From NCBI GenBank assembly GCA_014526335.1, contig JACTAT010000039.1, positions 32,089 through 96,088 on the forward strand: a DNA stretch of 64,000 nucleotides, in the 5' to 3' direction. The position numbers and the translations under genes are program-made. Numbering within the stretch: position 1 is the stretch's first letter; every line of letters starts with the position of its first letter. The stretch comes from Chrysaora quinquecirrha (lineage: Eukaryota > Cnidaria > Scyphozoa > Semaeostomeae > Pelagiidae). This document shows, one piece after another, positions 12,301 through 32,599 of the stretch. The notes under the pieces were generated by a model. That model was not told where the DNA came from. It was given only the letters and a program-made list of their open reading frames with translations, and did no database searches.

Positions 12301-13697
12301 AAAAAAATGTTTCAAAATCGCAAGATATCAATTTTTCAATGCGAAAATTGTATAAAGCACCCAAAAATTAGTCTAGGTGCAAAGTTTTACTATCTAAATA
12401 CTTGTATAATCGATTTTACGAGCGTTCAAAGTTCACGATTTTATAAGGGCTTTGACCGTTCATTTTTTGTGGTCAAAGCCTTTATGAAATAGGGGAACTT
12501 TGAATGCTCATAAAATTAAGAACACAAGCGCCAGGACAGTGAAACTTTGTACCTAGACTAAGTTTTGGCTGCTTCAGGGGCGGACTGGCAGGGATGCTAG
12601 GTTGCGATTACAACCCGGGCCTTCTTATTATAGAGTGTCTCTGTTGTTTCTTGAGCAAATCTCTTTGATTTCTTGGGATTTCGAAGAGATTTGGATTGGT
12701 TTCGCTCAGTCTGAAAACAGTTGGAAATAACAGAATTGTTTCTCAATGCAGATAATTTGAAAGAAGTAAAAATAAAAATCAGCATATGCACACAAAAATA
12801 TGGAAGCAAGAAAATATAGTCCGCCTCTGGGCTGCTTTATAAGATTTTCATATCAAAAACTTGATATCACGTTATTTTGAAAAATTTTAATGCAGTCTGA
12901 TGTCATACCGAAATGATCTATTAACATTTGTACTGATATTTGGTACAGATTAAATTTAGTTGGCACCCTTGACCCTTCACCGAAGAAACAAGCATTCCTG
13001 TTCAAGTCCCAGATTGTTCCGGACATTTTTGGTCAGGGACTTTTCAAGGCACCTGTATGATTTTTTATGACAGGTTTCCAACCTGTGACCTTTGGCTTTG
13101 CAAACCAGGTCATCAGCATACAAAAATGCCAAAGGTCATAGGTTCCAACCTATTCTTTTTGGGACAATTTCAAACATTTTGTTCAAAAATCCGAACATAA
13201 ATTTCCACTATTCAGTTTGTTCCATTTTTAGTGCAGTTCCATGATTTTAGAAGGGCCACTGTTACACCAAGTCCACATTTGTGTGCCCATACGAAATTGT
13301 CCGATAAACGCACTGTGGGCAATTAAGAACCATTATTGGACAAAGATACCTGACCACATGGAATATTGGCCTCTCATCTCACTGTACTTTCTACCCTGTA
13401 AATTTTCCCGTAAAACCAGCGATTTTAATCGATTTCAGAAGAAATAATTTTCCCAGAGAAACGGTAAACTCGCTTCTTCTAGTTTGAGATCGAAGACAAT
13501 AAAAAAATAGGCCTAGGCCTATAGAGGCCCGGGAGAAAAAATCGCGCGTCCAACGTGCGTCCGACAGCATCGCACTGAAAAATAATGGCAAACAAGAAAA
13601 TCCTTATTTAAATCGAATTCAAAAAATAGAAAAGATTACCCTTTTTCTTTGATTGCTTTTTAGAACTTCTCAATTTGCGCGATCTAGCGCTGTCCAT
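324..13697 (-). CDS. IFRD1: Interferon-related developmental regulator (IFRD1/IFRD2 orthologue), 13 exons, 423 aa
   Basis: Exons on minus: 13640-13697, 11621-11731, 11096-11165, 10537-10617, 10257-10300, 9428-9582, 8199-8249, 6882-7036, 5907-6147, 5205-5272, 3108-3168, 998-1087, 324-410. All introns are GT-AG, phases join, and the total is 1272 nt with the stop. The N-terminus is basic then acidic (SDSDISIASS). A helical-repeat body follows (YLADFVDGRDTLTDIAERYLKRG region, about residues 95-122; SLLCIQLGADSS; CASALGMVCFIGS). Next is the KRQQRSIFRDILKTVE linker, then the IFRD C-terminal domain (PTETIKFGAEQVHLSSWTK; SGITAHLQ; LLRDIFELGAP) and a basic RTRIRSKGRENKR tail. The order matches human IFRD1, and length is close to the family norm of about 440-450. 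Members are nuclear/cytoplasmic transcription or translation co-regulators. In-frame TAA at the end of exon 10 lies inside the GTAATT donor, so it is not the stop. IFRD1 and IFRD2 cannot be told apart; this is probably the single pre-duplication gene. Introns hold many MITEs. Confidence 0.93.
445..905 (+). repeat. Degenerate tandem array, TGAACATGCTGACGAATG-type unit
   Basis: The words 'catgctgacgaat' and 'gaatgcagaatgaaat' recur roughly every 25-50 bases. The same family occurs in reverse orientation at 47160-47510, and a small fragment lies near 35875-35930. ORFs here are by-products of the repeat. It lies in the last interval between IFRD exons 12 and 13. Confidence 0.7.
1222..1921. mobile_element. 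MITE cluster, GGCCCTGGCCAAACGATC family (two copies)
   Basis: The left end reads TAA then 'ggtcctgggcaaaggatcaa'; the right end reads 'gatcttttggccagggcc' then TAA. An internal pair of ends near 1605-1660 suggests two abutting copies. The interior repeats AATGTTTGAC/GTCAAACATT words. Ends like these with a TTA/TAA target duplication fit PIF/Harbinger MITEs. A (CAT)n run lies at about 1341-1357. IFRD intron. Confidence 0.7.
2652..2875. mobile_element. MITE, GGCCCTGGCCAAACGATC family
   Basis: The ends are inverted: 'ggcccttttcgcttgccaaa' against 'ttgatcgtttggccagggcc'. The left flank is TTA and the right is TAA, so the target duplication is imperfect. A further partial copy follows at about 2890-3000 ('gaccgtttggccacatcac'). 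It lies inside an IFRD intron. Confidence 0.7.
3320..3640. repeat. Inverted pair of tRNA-derived SINE-like copies (family 2)
   Basis: Minus-strand copy at about 3325-3390: read in reverse it gives a good polymerase III A box, TAGCTCAGTGG, within 'gctctatagctcagtggaaa'. Plus-strand copy at about 3505-3640: A-box-like TAGCTTATTGG followed by a near-perfect B box, GGTTCGAATCCC, in 'gcacaggttcgaatcccacc'. A third copy lies at 47655-47800 (plus). Not called as functional tRNAs: no acceptor stem or anticodon arm is evident. Confidence 0.55.
3648..4251. mobile_element. Tc1/mariner-like MITE with TA flanks
   Basis: Inverted ends: 'cagggtggcccaaaaaaggg' at about 3648 and its complement, ending 'gggccaccctg', at about 4251. 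TA flanks both sides (aaTAcagggtgg; ccaccctgTAta). The CAGGGTGGCCCAAAAA start is typical of mariner elements. It is about 0.6 kb. The interior holds a 77-aa minus ORF (3935-3702) with no transposase motif that I recognise, so the element is non-autonomous. Confidence 0.75.
4934..5110 (+). repeat. tRNA-derived SINE, family 1
   Basis: The A-box-like TGGCGTCGTGG sits at the 5' end. A B-box-like GGTACGAGCCC lies in 'ggtcagggtacgagccctgg'. The body has 'gtggcgtcacagtgagtatt' and ends 'caccatttcaactcaccttt'. Sister copies lie at 1-83, 11955-12075, 21682-21856 and 35045-35217. Confidence 0.65.
5574..5829. mobile_element. MITE, GGCCCTGGCCAAACGATC family, TTA target duplication
   Basis: 256-bp element flanked by TTA on both sides (5571-5573 and 5830-5832). 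The ends 'cgccttggctaaacgatcaa' and 'ttgatcgtttcgccagggcc' are inverted copies. This is one of the two cleanest members here for defining the family. Confidence 0.8.
7109..8022. mobile_element. Related MITE with GGCCCTGG / CCAGGGCC ends, host of a nested element
   Basis: The left end is 'ggccctgggaaaatgaactg' after TTA. The right end is 'cagttcattcgtccagggcc'. The subterminal parts repeat AACTGAACATTT. It shares the outermost bases with the other MITE family but not the interior. A second inverted-repeat element sits inside it at 7310-7793. Located in the IFRD intron between exons 8 and 7. Confidence 0.7.
7310..7793. mobile_element. Nested inverted-repeat element, CGCTAGCGAATCTATAAT ends, CCACCA-rich
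   Basis: The left end 'acgctagcgaatctataatc' and its complement at 7760-7793 are near-identical. The left arm repeats 'ctactgtggtggataatcac' and the right arm repeats the complement 'gtgattatccaccac', so the whole would fold as a long hairpin. A partial relative lies at about 29105-29370 in the kinase gene. Confidence 0.75.
8026..8190. mobile_element. MITE fragment, GGCCCTGGCCAAACGATC family
   Basis: It has words such as 'aaccatcaaacatgtgtgaaac' in pieces and ends 'ttcgattgtttggcctgggcc'. It abuts the splice donor of IFRD exon 7 at 8199. The left end is not clear. Confidence 0.5.
10395..10530. repeat. Purine-rich AAGCAAAG low-complexity tract
   Basis: About 130 bases of irregular 'aagcaaag' and 'gcaaagctaag' words in an IFRD intron, ending next to the donor of exon 4. 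No coding signal. A weak tRNA-like pair of boxes follows at about 10710-10760 (GTAGTGG, GGTTCAAAT), probably another SINE remnant. Confidence 0.5.
11955..12075 (+). repeat. 5'-truncated SINE, family 1
   Basis: It matches the downstream half of the SINE ('gccagagtcaaggtcttcat', 'cagttaacctactttgagg', 'agtagctggcgctaaatata'). The A-box half is missing. Located in IFRD intron 1. Confidence 0.55.
12284..12925. mobile_element. Foldback element with long inverted arms
   Basis: The left arm starts 'catagatcatttcggta' and the right arm ends 'taccgaaatgatctat'. Further inside, 'tagtctaggtgcaaagtttt' mirrors 'aactttgtacctagacta', and 'gagcgttcaaagttc' mirrors 'gaactttgaatgctc'. The right arm is split by the hAT-type MITE at 12575-12829. 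A second, older copy lies at about 19672-20285. Confidence 0.7.
12575..12829. mobile_element. hAT-type MITE, 255 bp, perfect 8-bp target duplication
   Basis: The ends CAGGGGCGGACT and AGTCCGCCTCTG are inverted. The 8-bp word GGCTGCTT flanks the element on both sides (12567-12574 and 12830-12837). An 8-bp duplication plus a CAGGGGCGG end is diagnostic of hAT elements. It carries no transposase. Confidence 0.9.
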
Positions 13698-14288
13698 CTT
13701 TCTGAGCTTGACAAACGACAATCAGCGAGCAAGTACAAGGTAACGATCCGAAGCAGGTAGGTAGAGGTAGGCCCAGACAAGTTGTCTTTTATATCCAATT
13801 TATTAAAGTACTATGGTGATATAAAGTCTCTTTTACAACGTATATGCTTTCTTTTGTATCGGTAACTATCCACTAAATTTTTAAAAAATCTAGAGTTGAC
13901 TTTCGAAATCATTTGAACCAAATAACTATCGCACTTCAACAGCCCAAATGATCGGCCATGAAACACTGTATGCACAGTTGTCGCTTCGCTTCGCTCGTGG
14001 TATGATGAAAAGAACTCTTCTCTCGGGCAAACGCGGGTGCGGTACGCGGGTAATCGTATAAGTTAAGCATAAAGGTGGAAGGAATAAGGTTTAGGATTCC
14101 AGAAAAGGTGGGACGGTGTCAAGTCAGTGCATACTATCCTCAACCAGCCGTGACGTTGCAGAGGAAAGGGCAGTTGTGAGTGAGGAAAATAAAAATTCAG
14201 TCTGCTTTCTCGGCTCACAAAAAAATAGCCGATGTTCAAGCCTTCTTAGCGCAATACGAGCATTGAAGGATAGAAAACATCAGCAACT
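13698..14288. promoter_or_regulatory. Probable shared promoter of IFRD (minus) and TMEM167B (plus)
   Basis: 591 bases separate the two start codons of genes reading away from each other. CpG density is higher than in the surroundings (for example 'acgcgggtgcggtacgcggg' near 14028). No TATA box stands out. Transcription starts cannot be placed from sequence alone. Confidence 0.5.
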
Positions 14289-16069
14289 ATGACAAATGGC
14301 AAGTATTGAGGTGTAATAATTATGGGTATATGGTGGTGATGATGATAGTGTACCCAGGCAGTCTTTTTGGTTCGCCATTTTTTGATGGCCTAAATAAAAC
14401 AGTAACACAAACAGACCCCTGCTCAGTTCTAGACAGCGTGATCAATTTGGGATTTTGTTCCAACAAGTGGTACGCCCAGGGGCTGCGATCACACAGGAAC
14501 GATTCAGATTGTATTGTTATGTTCCAGAAATCAGAACGCTTTGAAAAGTGATCCAGAAAGTGGAATGGTACGCAATTGTTCTGTTTTCCAGGTTGGAAAA
14601 GATGCTCATTTTTGTCGACGCGTCAGTGTGAGCAAGTTGCGAGAAACCTCAAAAACTGATGCTTGAGGTGCGAGTGAAAAGCCGCCAACAATGGCAACCT
14701 TCTGTAACATGTGCGAGAGTTCACTTTCAAGGATGCGAGTCGAAAAATTTTTTCAAAATCGTTGCTGCAAGTGAAAACATGTTTTCCAATCAGGTCTGTT
14801 TTAATCCCATGTGAACAGAAAAACTGTTCTAGTCCTAGAAAACAGAACAACACAGTTTTTGAAGTAAATCGCATATGTTATTGCTAAGAGCTATCCCTCT
14901 GAGATGTCATACTTGTCAAGTTTTTGTTATTTTGTAATTGAGTGGAATGACACTTATGAAAAGTGATCCAAAAAGTTGAACGGTACCTACGCAATTGTTC
15001 CGTTCTGTCCCCATGTGAATAGCTAATTTTTTTGTTCCATAAATTGGAACGGCAATGGAATGGTACGATTGCGCACCTGTGTGAAGTTCTTCAATTTTTA
15101 TTTTTTTTGTTTTTCCTTAGCATACTCATTTGATGGTGTAATAGTACTGGCTTTGTTAATAATTTGCACCTGTGCATACATCCGTCGTGTTCCAAAGTTA
15201 AAAGAGTTCCTTCTTTCTGAGAAAAAGGGTGTATTTGGTGTCTTATATAAAGGTTAGTACCACATTCTATTTCTGTATCCCACCTCCAACAAAAGAGAGT
15301 AGCTGATCTATTTCCGTATTTCTCCCAACCCCAAAGAGATTAGCCCACTTTCTTTTGTGTTGTACATGTCACTGGAATTTCCTCTTATTCTGAAAACAGT
15401 AACAAAAGGACCATGGAACAGGACCTTTAGTAGGACCAGGAAACTGGACCCTGCACTCAGACCAAGGAACCAAAGACAAGAACAGAGGAGCTAATTAGAG
15501 GTACACATCTGAGGAAGGAGTATCAAGGCAAAGAATGACTGAATGACTAAATGAATGAACGAAGTCTCTTAACAACTTAAATTCACAGTCCTTTTGTGGT
15601 GGAGGTCCTTATGAGGCAAACAGGCCTTGGTCAGAGACGGGCAAGGGCTAGTCTGTAATATACTAATTTTGGAGTCACTTGGATTCGCTCTGTTTCTAAA
15701 TAAAGTAGTAAAAGGATCATGGAACAGAACCTTGACTAGGACCAGGACACCAGACCCTGCACCACAATCAAGGAACTAAAGAAAAGGAAAGAGGAGCATA
15801 TTAGAGGCACTCAACTGAGGAAAGGAGTATCAAGGCGCAGAATGAATGAATGAAAGACTTCTCTTAAGAACTTAAATTCACAAAACCTTTGTGGTGGAGA
15901 TCCTTATGAGGCAAACGTCCTTGTAAGGACTTGGTCAGAGACGGGCAAGGGCTAGTCTGTAATATACTAATGTTTGTCTTTTTTAGCTGCAGTAATTGGA
16001 GTGAGGTTACACTGGGCTGTTTCACTAACCTGTGTTGTCATGGGGATTTATGTACTGATTTTAAAATAA
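14289..16069 (+). CDS. TMEM167B: Kish-B / TMEM167B orthologue, 3 exons, 74 aa
   Basis: Exons 14289-14298, 15121-15252, 15987-16069 total 225 nt with TAA. The protein begins MTNAYSFDG, has a first membrane helix around [14 protein letters not shown], a basic loop [16 protein letters not shown], and a second helix [17 protein letters not shown], ending LK. This follows human kish-B closely in sequence, and the length, 74 aa, is the same. Kish proteins are small Golgi membrane proteins involved in secretion. The first exon codes only ten bases (ATGACAAATG). Its intron starts GCAAGT, a GC-AG intron, while intron 2 is GT-AG. A longer ORF starting at 15060 is read-through of intron 1 and is not the start. 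Confidence 0.93.
15385..15975 (+). repeat. Tandem duplication of about 300 bp inside TMEM167B intron 2
   Basis: Two direct copies with a spacing of about 304 bases run from 'agtaacaaaaggaccatgga' to 'ggctagtctgtaatatacta'. They occupy about 15395-15665 and 15700-15968. The second ends just before the acceptor of exon 3. The copies differ by scattered substitutions and small indels. Confidence 0.8.
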
Positions 16070-16532
16070 TGTTTAATTAAGTGAATTATTGTGATATTTA
16101 TTTACATGACAATAACAAAATGCAGTAGAGAGACCGAGGGGCATCATGGCAAGACGGTAGTCAGGAAGATGATTGAGCCTTGGCTACTAGGTACAAGTAA
16201 ATATAGCTACTGGTTGAAGATTCTGTGTAACAGCCTTTATATCAAAAAGTGTATATTAAATGTATATAGAAAATGTAAACTTCGATAAATGTTTATGATT
16301 AAAAATAGAAGAACACTTGAAATGAATCATCTTTTCTACTTCCACTCGCGTTTTTGATTTTTCAGAAAATTTAAAAAAAAGACCGAGTTGTTATAAAATA
16401 TTTTCTAGATAAAGATACGTAAATTCTGTTTGCGGTTTTAAAATCAGCACTTAAAAAAAAAATCTATCAGTAAATGTAAAAAATAGAAAACGAAATTCGG
16501 TAGGTGTCGTAATCATTTTGAGAATAACATTT

Positions 16533-16639
16533 AAAACCAACCTCGTTCCCAGGGCTATTTTGAAAGAAATAGTATTTCTAGTATTCTAAATAGTACAAGT
16601 ATTTCTTTCAAAATGGCCCTGGGAACGAGGTTGGTTTAA
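16533..16639. mobile_element. Short hairpin MITE (CCTCGTTCCCAGGGC ends)
   Basis: Near-perfect inverted arms of about 38 bases: 'aaccaacctcgttcccaggg' continuing to 'attttgaaagaaata', and the complement ending 'gggaacgaggttggtt'. The loop is about 28 bases. Intergenic, between the convergent TMEM167B and MAPKAPK genes. Confidence 0.8.
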
Positions 16640-18327
16640 GACAAACATTTAATTGATCGGAACTTTTTGAAATGACAGGGTCCTTCATTAAATGCTGTTA
16701 AGTTACTTGAAACCTAACTTTACTTTCGCTATTATGGACCAAAAAAAGCCAAAAAAGCCAACAAATTTCCGACATTAGTGTGGTCACGTTTGACCAAAGA
16801 TCTACGAAACCGTTTGCATTCGGTTTAACTACACACTTTTCTTTATCTAAACGCTTGCACTTTGGCTCCGCACAAGGATTTGTAAAACATGAAACTGGTT
16901 TAAAATCACTCTGAAAAAGGTTATCAATCTGATTAACAAAATATGCGTCAACGTTGCCGCGTGAGGATAGGAAACATTAGGGCCCGTGAAACGCGCGCGC
17001 TCCTGGGAAACATGCAGCAAGGTTAATACTGTATAGACTGTAGAGATCTCTGATACAACGGCTAAAGGGTTTTAACCGGAGGATAAACCAAGAAGTCCAG
17101 ATCGGCAGAAAAACAGAAAACATTTCCAAATTAAAAAGAATTTATTTATCATAGCTAGCTTTACGAATTATTCATTCGACTACTCTAAATCCGAGAAATT
17201 AGCCAATTTATCACATATGGTTATCTAAATTGATACAAATATCAAAATATTATGGTTATATAGTTTAAATTTAAGAAGGGACCTATACGCTATTATCATA
17301 GTTCTTAAACTAACCCTCCAGCTAGGGTATGTAAATCAAATTTATTGTACACCTACCGTAGCGCCTGATTTCATCACTAATCTGTAATAAAAGGCTGTTT
17401 TAAGATATCACTGACTTCGCTCTCTGCTTTTCCATGACTTTAGGGTTTAATGAAATTCTTAAACGAAATTCACATAACCACAACAGCAACACAACATTTC
17501 TGCAGAGTCATGGTCACACGGTCATTTACCGGAGGAAGGTCAGTTAGAATAGGCCAAATCTCATGCCACTCAGTCTCAAGTATTTTCCATTGTTAAGTAA
17601 GGAAGGTTTCTTGACGAGGCCAAACTGCCAAGCATCGCTTATAAAGCAAATTTCACATTTTTACAACAATGTTCGATCGCTAGTCAGGGCTTTGGCTTTT
17701 CCTAACTATAAGCTGTTGTAGCAACAGGACATGACCGCCAATGAGAACGCCGGCTTCTATAGAAGGCACCGGAACGTTTGGATTAAGAACTATAATTAAT
17801 CATTAAAGATTAGGATTACGACCGCTAGAACCGGCTAACTAGGGCCTAAGGGTAAGACTCGTTACAAAATTTAGTCCTTTTAGACCATCAATTGCATTGT
17901 AATCGGTCTCTTTCGCAGTTTTTACGATAGATCCTCGTAACTAAATGCAACATAAATTGCAATTTTGAGCTGATTTGGCTGTGGAATTGTTGAAGCCTCC
18001 AGCCGAATGCAAAACTCTGGCGTTTGCACCGAAACGGAACGTGAAAACAGCTAAGATGTCGATGTTGCCTGTCGCCAAAACGTGGCGTATCAAGATGCGG
18101 GAAAATAGCTAGTGCCCAGATTATTTTTCTGCTCGCAATTTCTACTTCACTAGCAGAGTCCTATTGCTAAAACTGCCTACGTTCAAACATGGTAGCAAAC
18201 CAGGGGACACAACTTTGTCTGTTCTTCCGAAAGAAAAATCAATAATTAAAAGGTATATTAAGATCATATTACAAAAGACTAAAATGTTTTGTTGAAATTA
18301 AAAATTAAGAATGTATAATAAAAGTAG
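16640..18327. other. Intergenic spacer between convergent TMEM167B and MAPKAPK genes
   Basis: No coding exon seen on either strand. It contains one fragment of the GGCCCTGGCCAAACGATC MITE family at about 17618-17695 ('gaggccaaactgccaagcat', 'atgttcgatcgctagtcagg'). The rest is unique AT-rich sequence. Confidence 0.5.
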
Positions 18328-31222
<12,895 letters not shown>

Positions 31223-31860
31223 TTCACGCCTCGTTGATAATCGCTAAAATGCCAATGTGCCTGATTCTATAGTAAAACAATGCTGATAGGTGCCCAGGTA
31301 TATTGGTATAGAGTGATGAAATTTCCCCAAAATGTTTCTTTGTAAAGTTCTTTATTCTGATGATGAAATGTTTCTTCTTTAGTTTCGACGTCACTGTTTG
31401 CTCTGGTTGTTTCAGCCTTTATTTTAGTTGATACCAAACCAGTCATTCAAGCCTTTATTTCCAAAAATTGGAATAGTTCGCGCTCGTTCACCTTCGTCTT
31501 CGAGGATCTGCAATCTGTAACGCGGCGCAAGCCTTCTTCAAAATGTCCAGAAATCTTCTTCAAAAGAATCGAAACTTTTTGCTATTCTGCGAAGATACAA
31601 GTCACAAAAATATTTATCTATCCCCTCGCGGGGACTTTTGTTTGACTTTTTACCTTTAACAAAAGAGTAATTTGCATTAAAAATTTATTTAAAATGGAAA
31701 TATTGAATGCATGGCCGTATTTTCACGTTTTCAGATCATGCGAAACAACGTTCTTTCCATGTACCTGTTGAGTAGGAGTGAGACTGAAAGTTAGTCGTGT
31801 TTGCTGTTGCCCCCTTCTAAATCAAGCGACAGTTGATATTATTTTCTTTCATGTTTTCCG
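31223..31860. promoter_or_regulatory. 5' flank of MAPKAPK gene, possibly bidirectional
   Basis: The kinase start codon is at 31222-31220. Plus-strand coding-like sequence appears from about 31543 (a 37-codon ORF beginning MSRNLLQKN) and 31867. This suggests a head-to-head arrangement with the zinc-ribbon gene at 34837-35768, but no first exon could be joined in phase, so the claim is weak. GC is higher than average. Confidence 0.3.
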
Positions 31861-31866
31861 ATGTAG

Positions 31867-31997
31867 GAGGCTGTGAGAAAGAGTGAAGGAGCTTATCAAA
31901 GAATAGCAGAGGAGAGTTATGAATATCGAAATAAAGCTTATGAGAAGCTTGAAAAACAACAAATCAAAACAACTTTTCACAATTTCGCTCTTTTTCG
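31867..31997 (+). other. Possible orphan exon
   Basis: After an acceptor-like 'tttccgatgtag', one frame is open for about 54 codons (EAVRKSEGAYQRIAEESYEY, then RNKAYEKLEKQ), with a charged helical look. The other two frames stop at once. No donor in the phase needed to join the exon at 34837 was found. A repeat with 'cactcttttttattataaga' begins at about 31998 and may have removed it. It could be an upstream exon of the zinc-ribbon gene or a chance ORF. Confidence 0.25.
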
Positions 31998-32599
31998 ACT
32001 GAGTACACTCTTTTTTATTATAAGAAACTAAGATTTTTGGTCGGTACTCAAAGTTTCTTAGTTTTGGGACAAATTTGGTACTGAAAGTTTCTTAGCAGTT
32101 TCTTAGAATCAAAATTTTTAAGTGCCAAAACGGGCAATTGATACTTAAATTCTACAAATAGAAGGAGCAGAGCAATACAATTCACGTTTACATCAGCTGT
32201 TTTTTCTGTCAAAATAGACATATCCTAACGGGATGAAAATCTCTGAATTTGTAACAAGGCATAGATAAATCAATCTAAGGACCCTGTTGGGATACAAAAA
32301 AACGTAACAGCACCCCGTAGGGGTTTCTCTATGTTATATAACTCAATCTGTGTGCTCCAACCAGATTTCTTCAGCAACTCGCAATATAAGATATAGCTGC
32401 CCCTACACTCCTCCCGCAGCGACGGTCTCACAACTCTCTGCCTTTCAAACAGTGAAGCCTTCTTCGCTCTCTCCATATCTTAGCCCATTGAAAGGCAGAG
32501 AGTTGAATACAATTTTTATAAGGTGAAAATAGAGTACCGAAATGATCTAAAAGTAACCATAAGTGAGTAAGATGAACCATTCATACACTTTGCAGACTA

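Noticed and set aside
15060..15257. 65-aa ORF beginning [11 protein letters not shown] as the start of TMEM167B
   Set aside because: Its first 20 residues are intron sequence before an AG acceptor at 15120. The conserved MTNAYSFDG start comes from the exon at 14289.
31543..31656. 37-codon ORF MSRNLLQKN... as first exon of the zinc-ribbon gene
   Set aside because: No donor in the phase required by 31867 or 34837, and no recognised homology.
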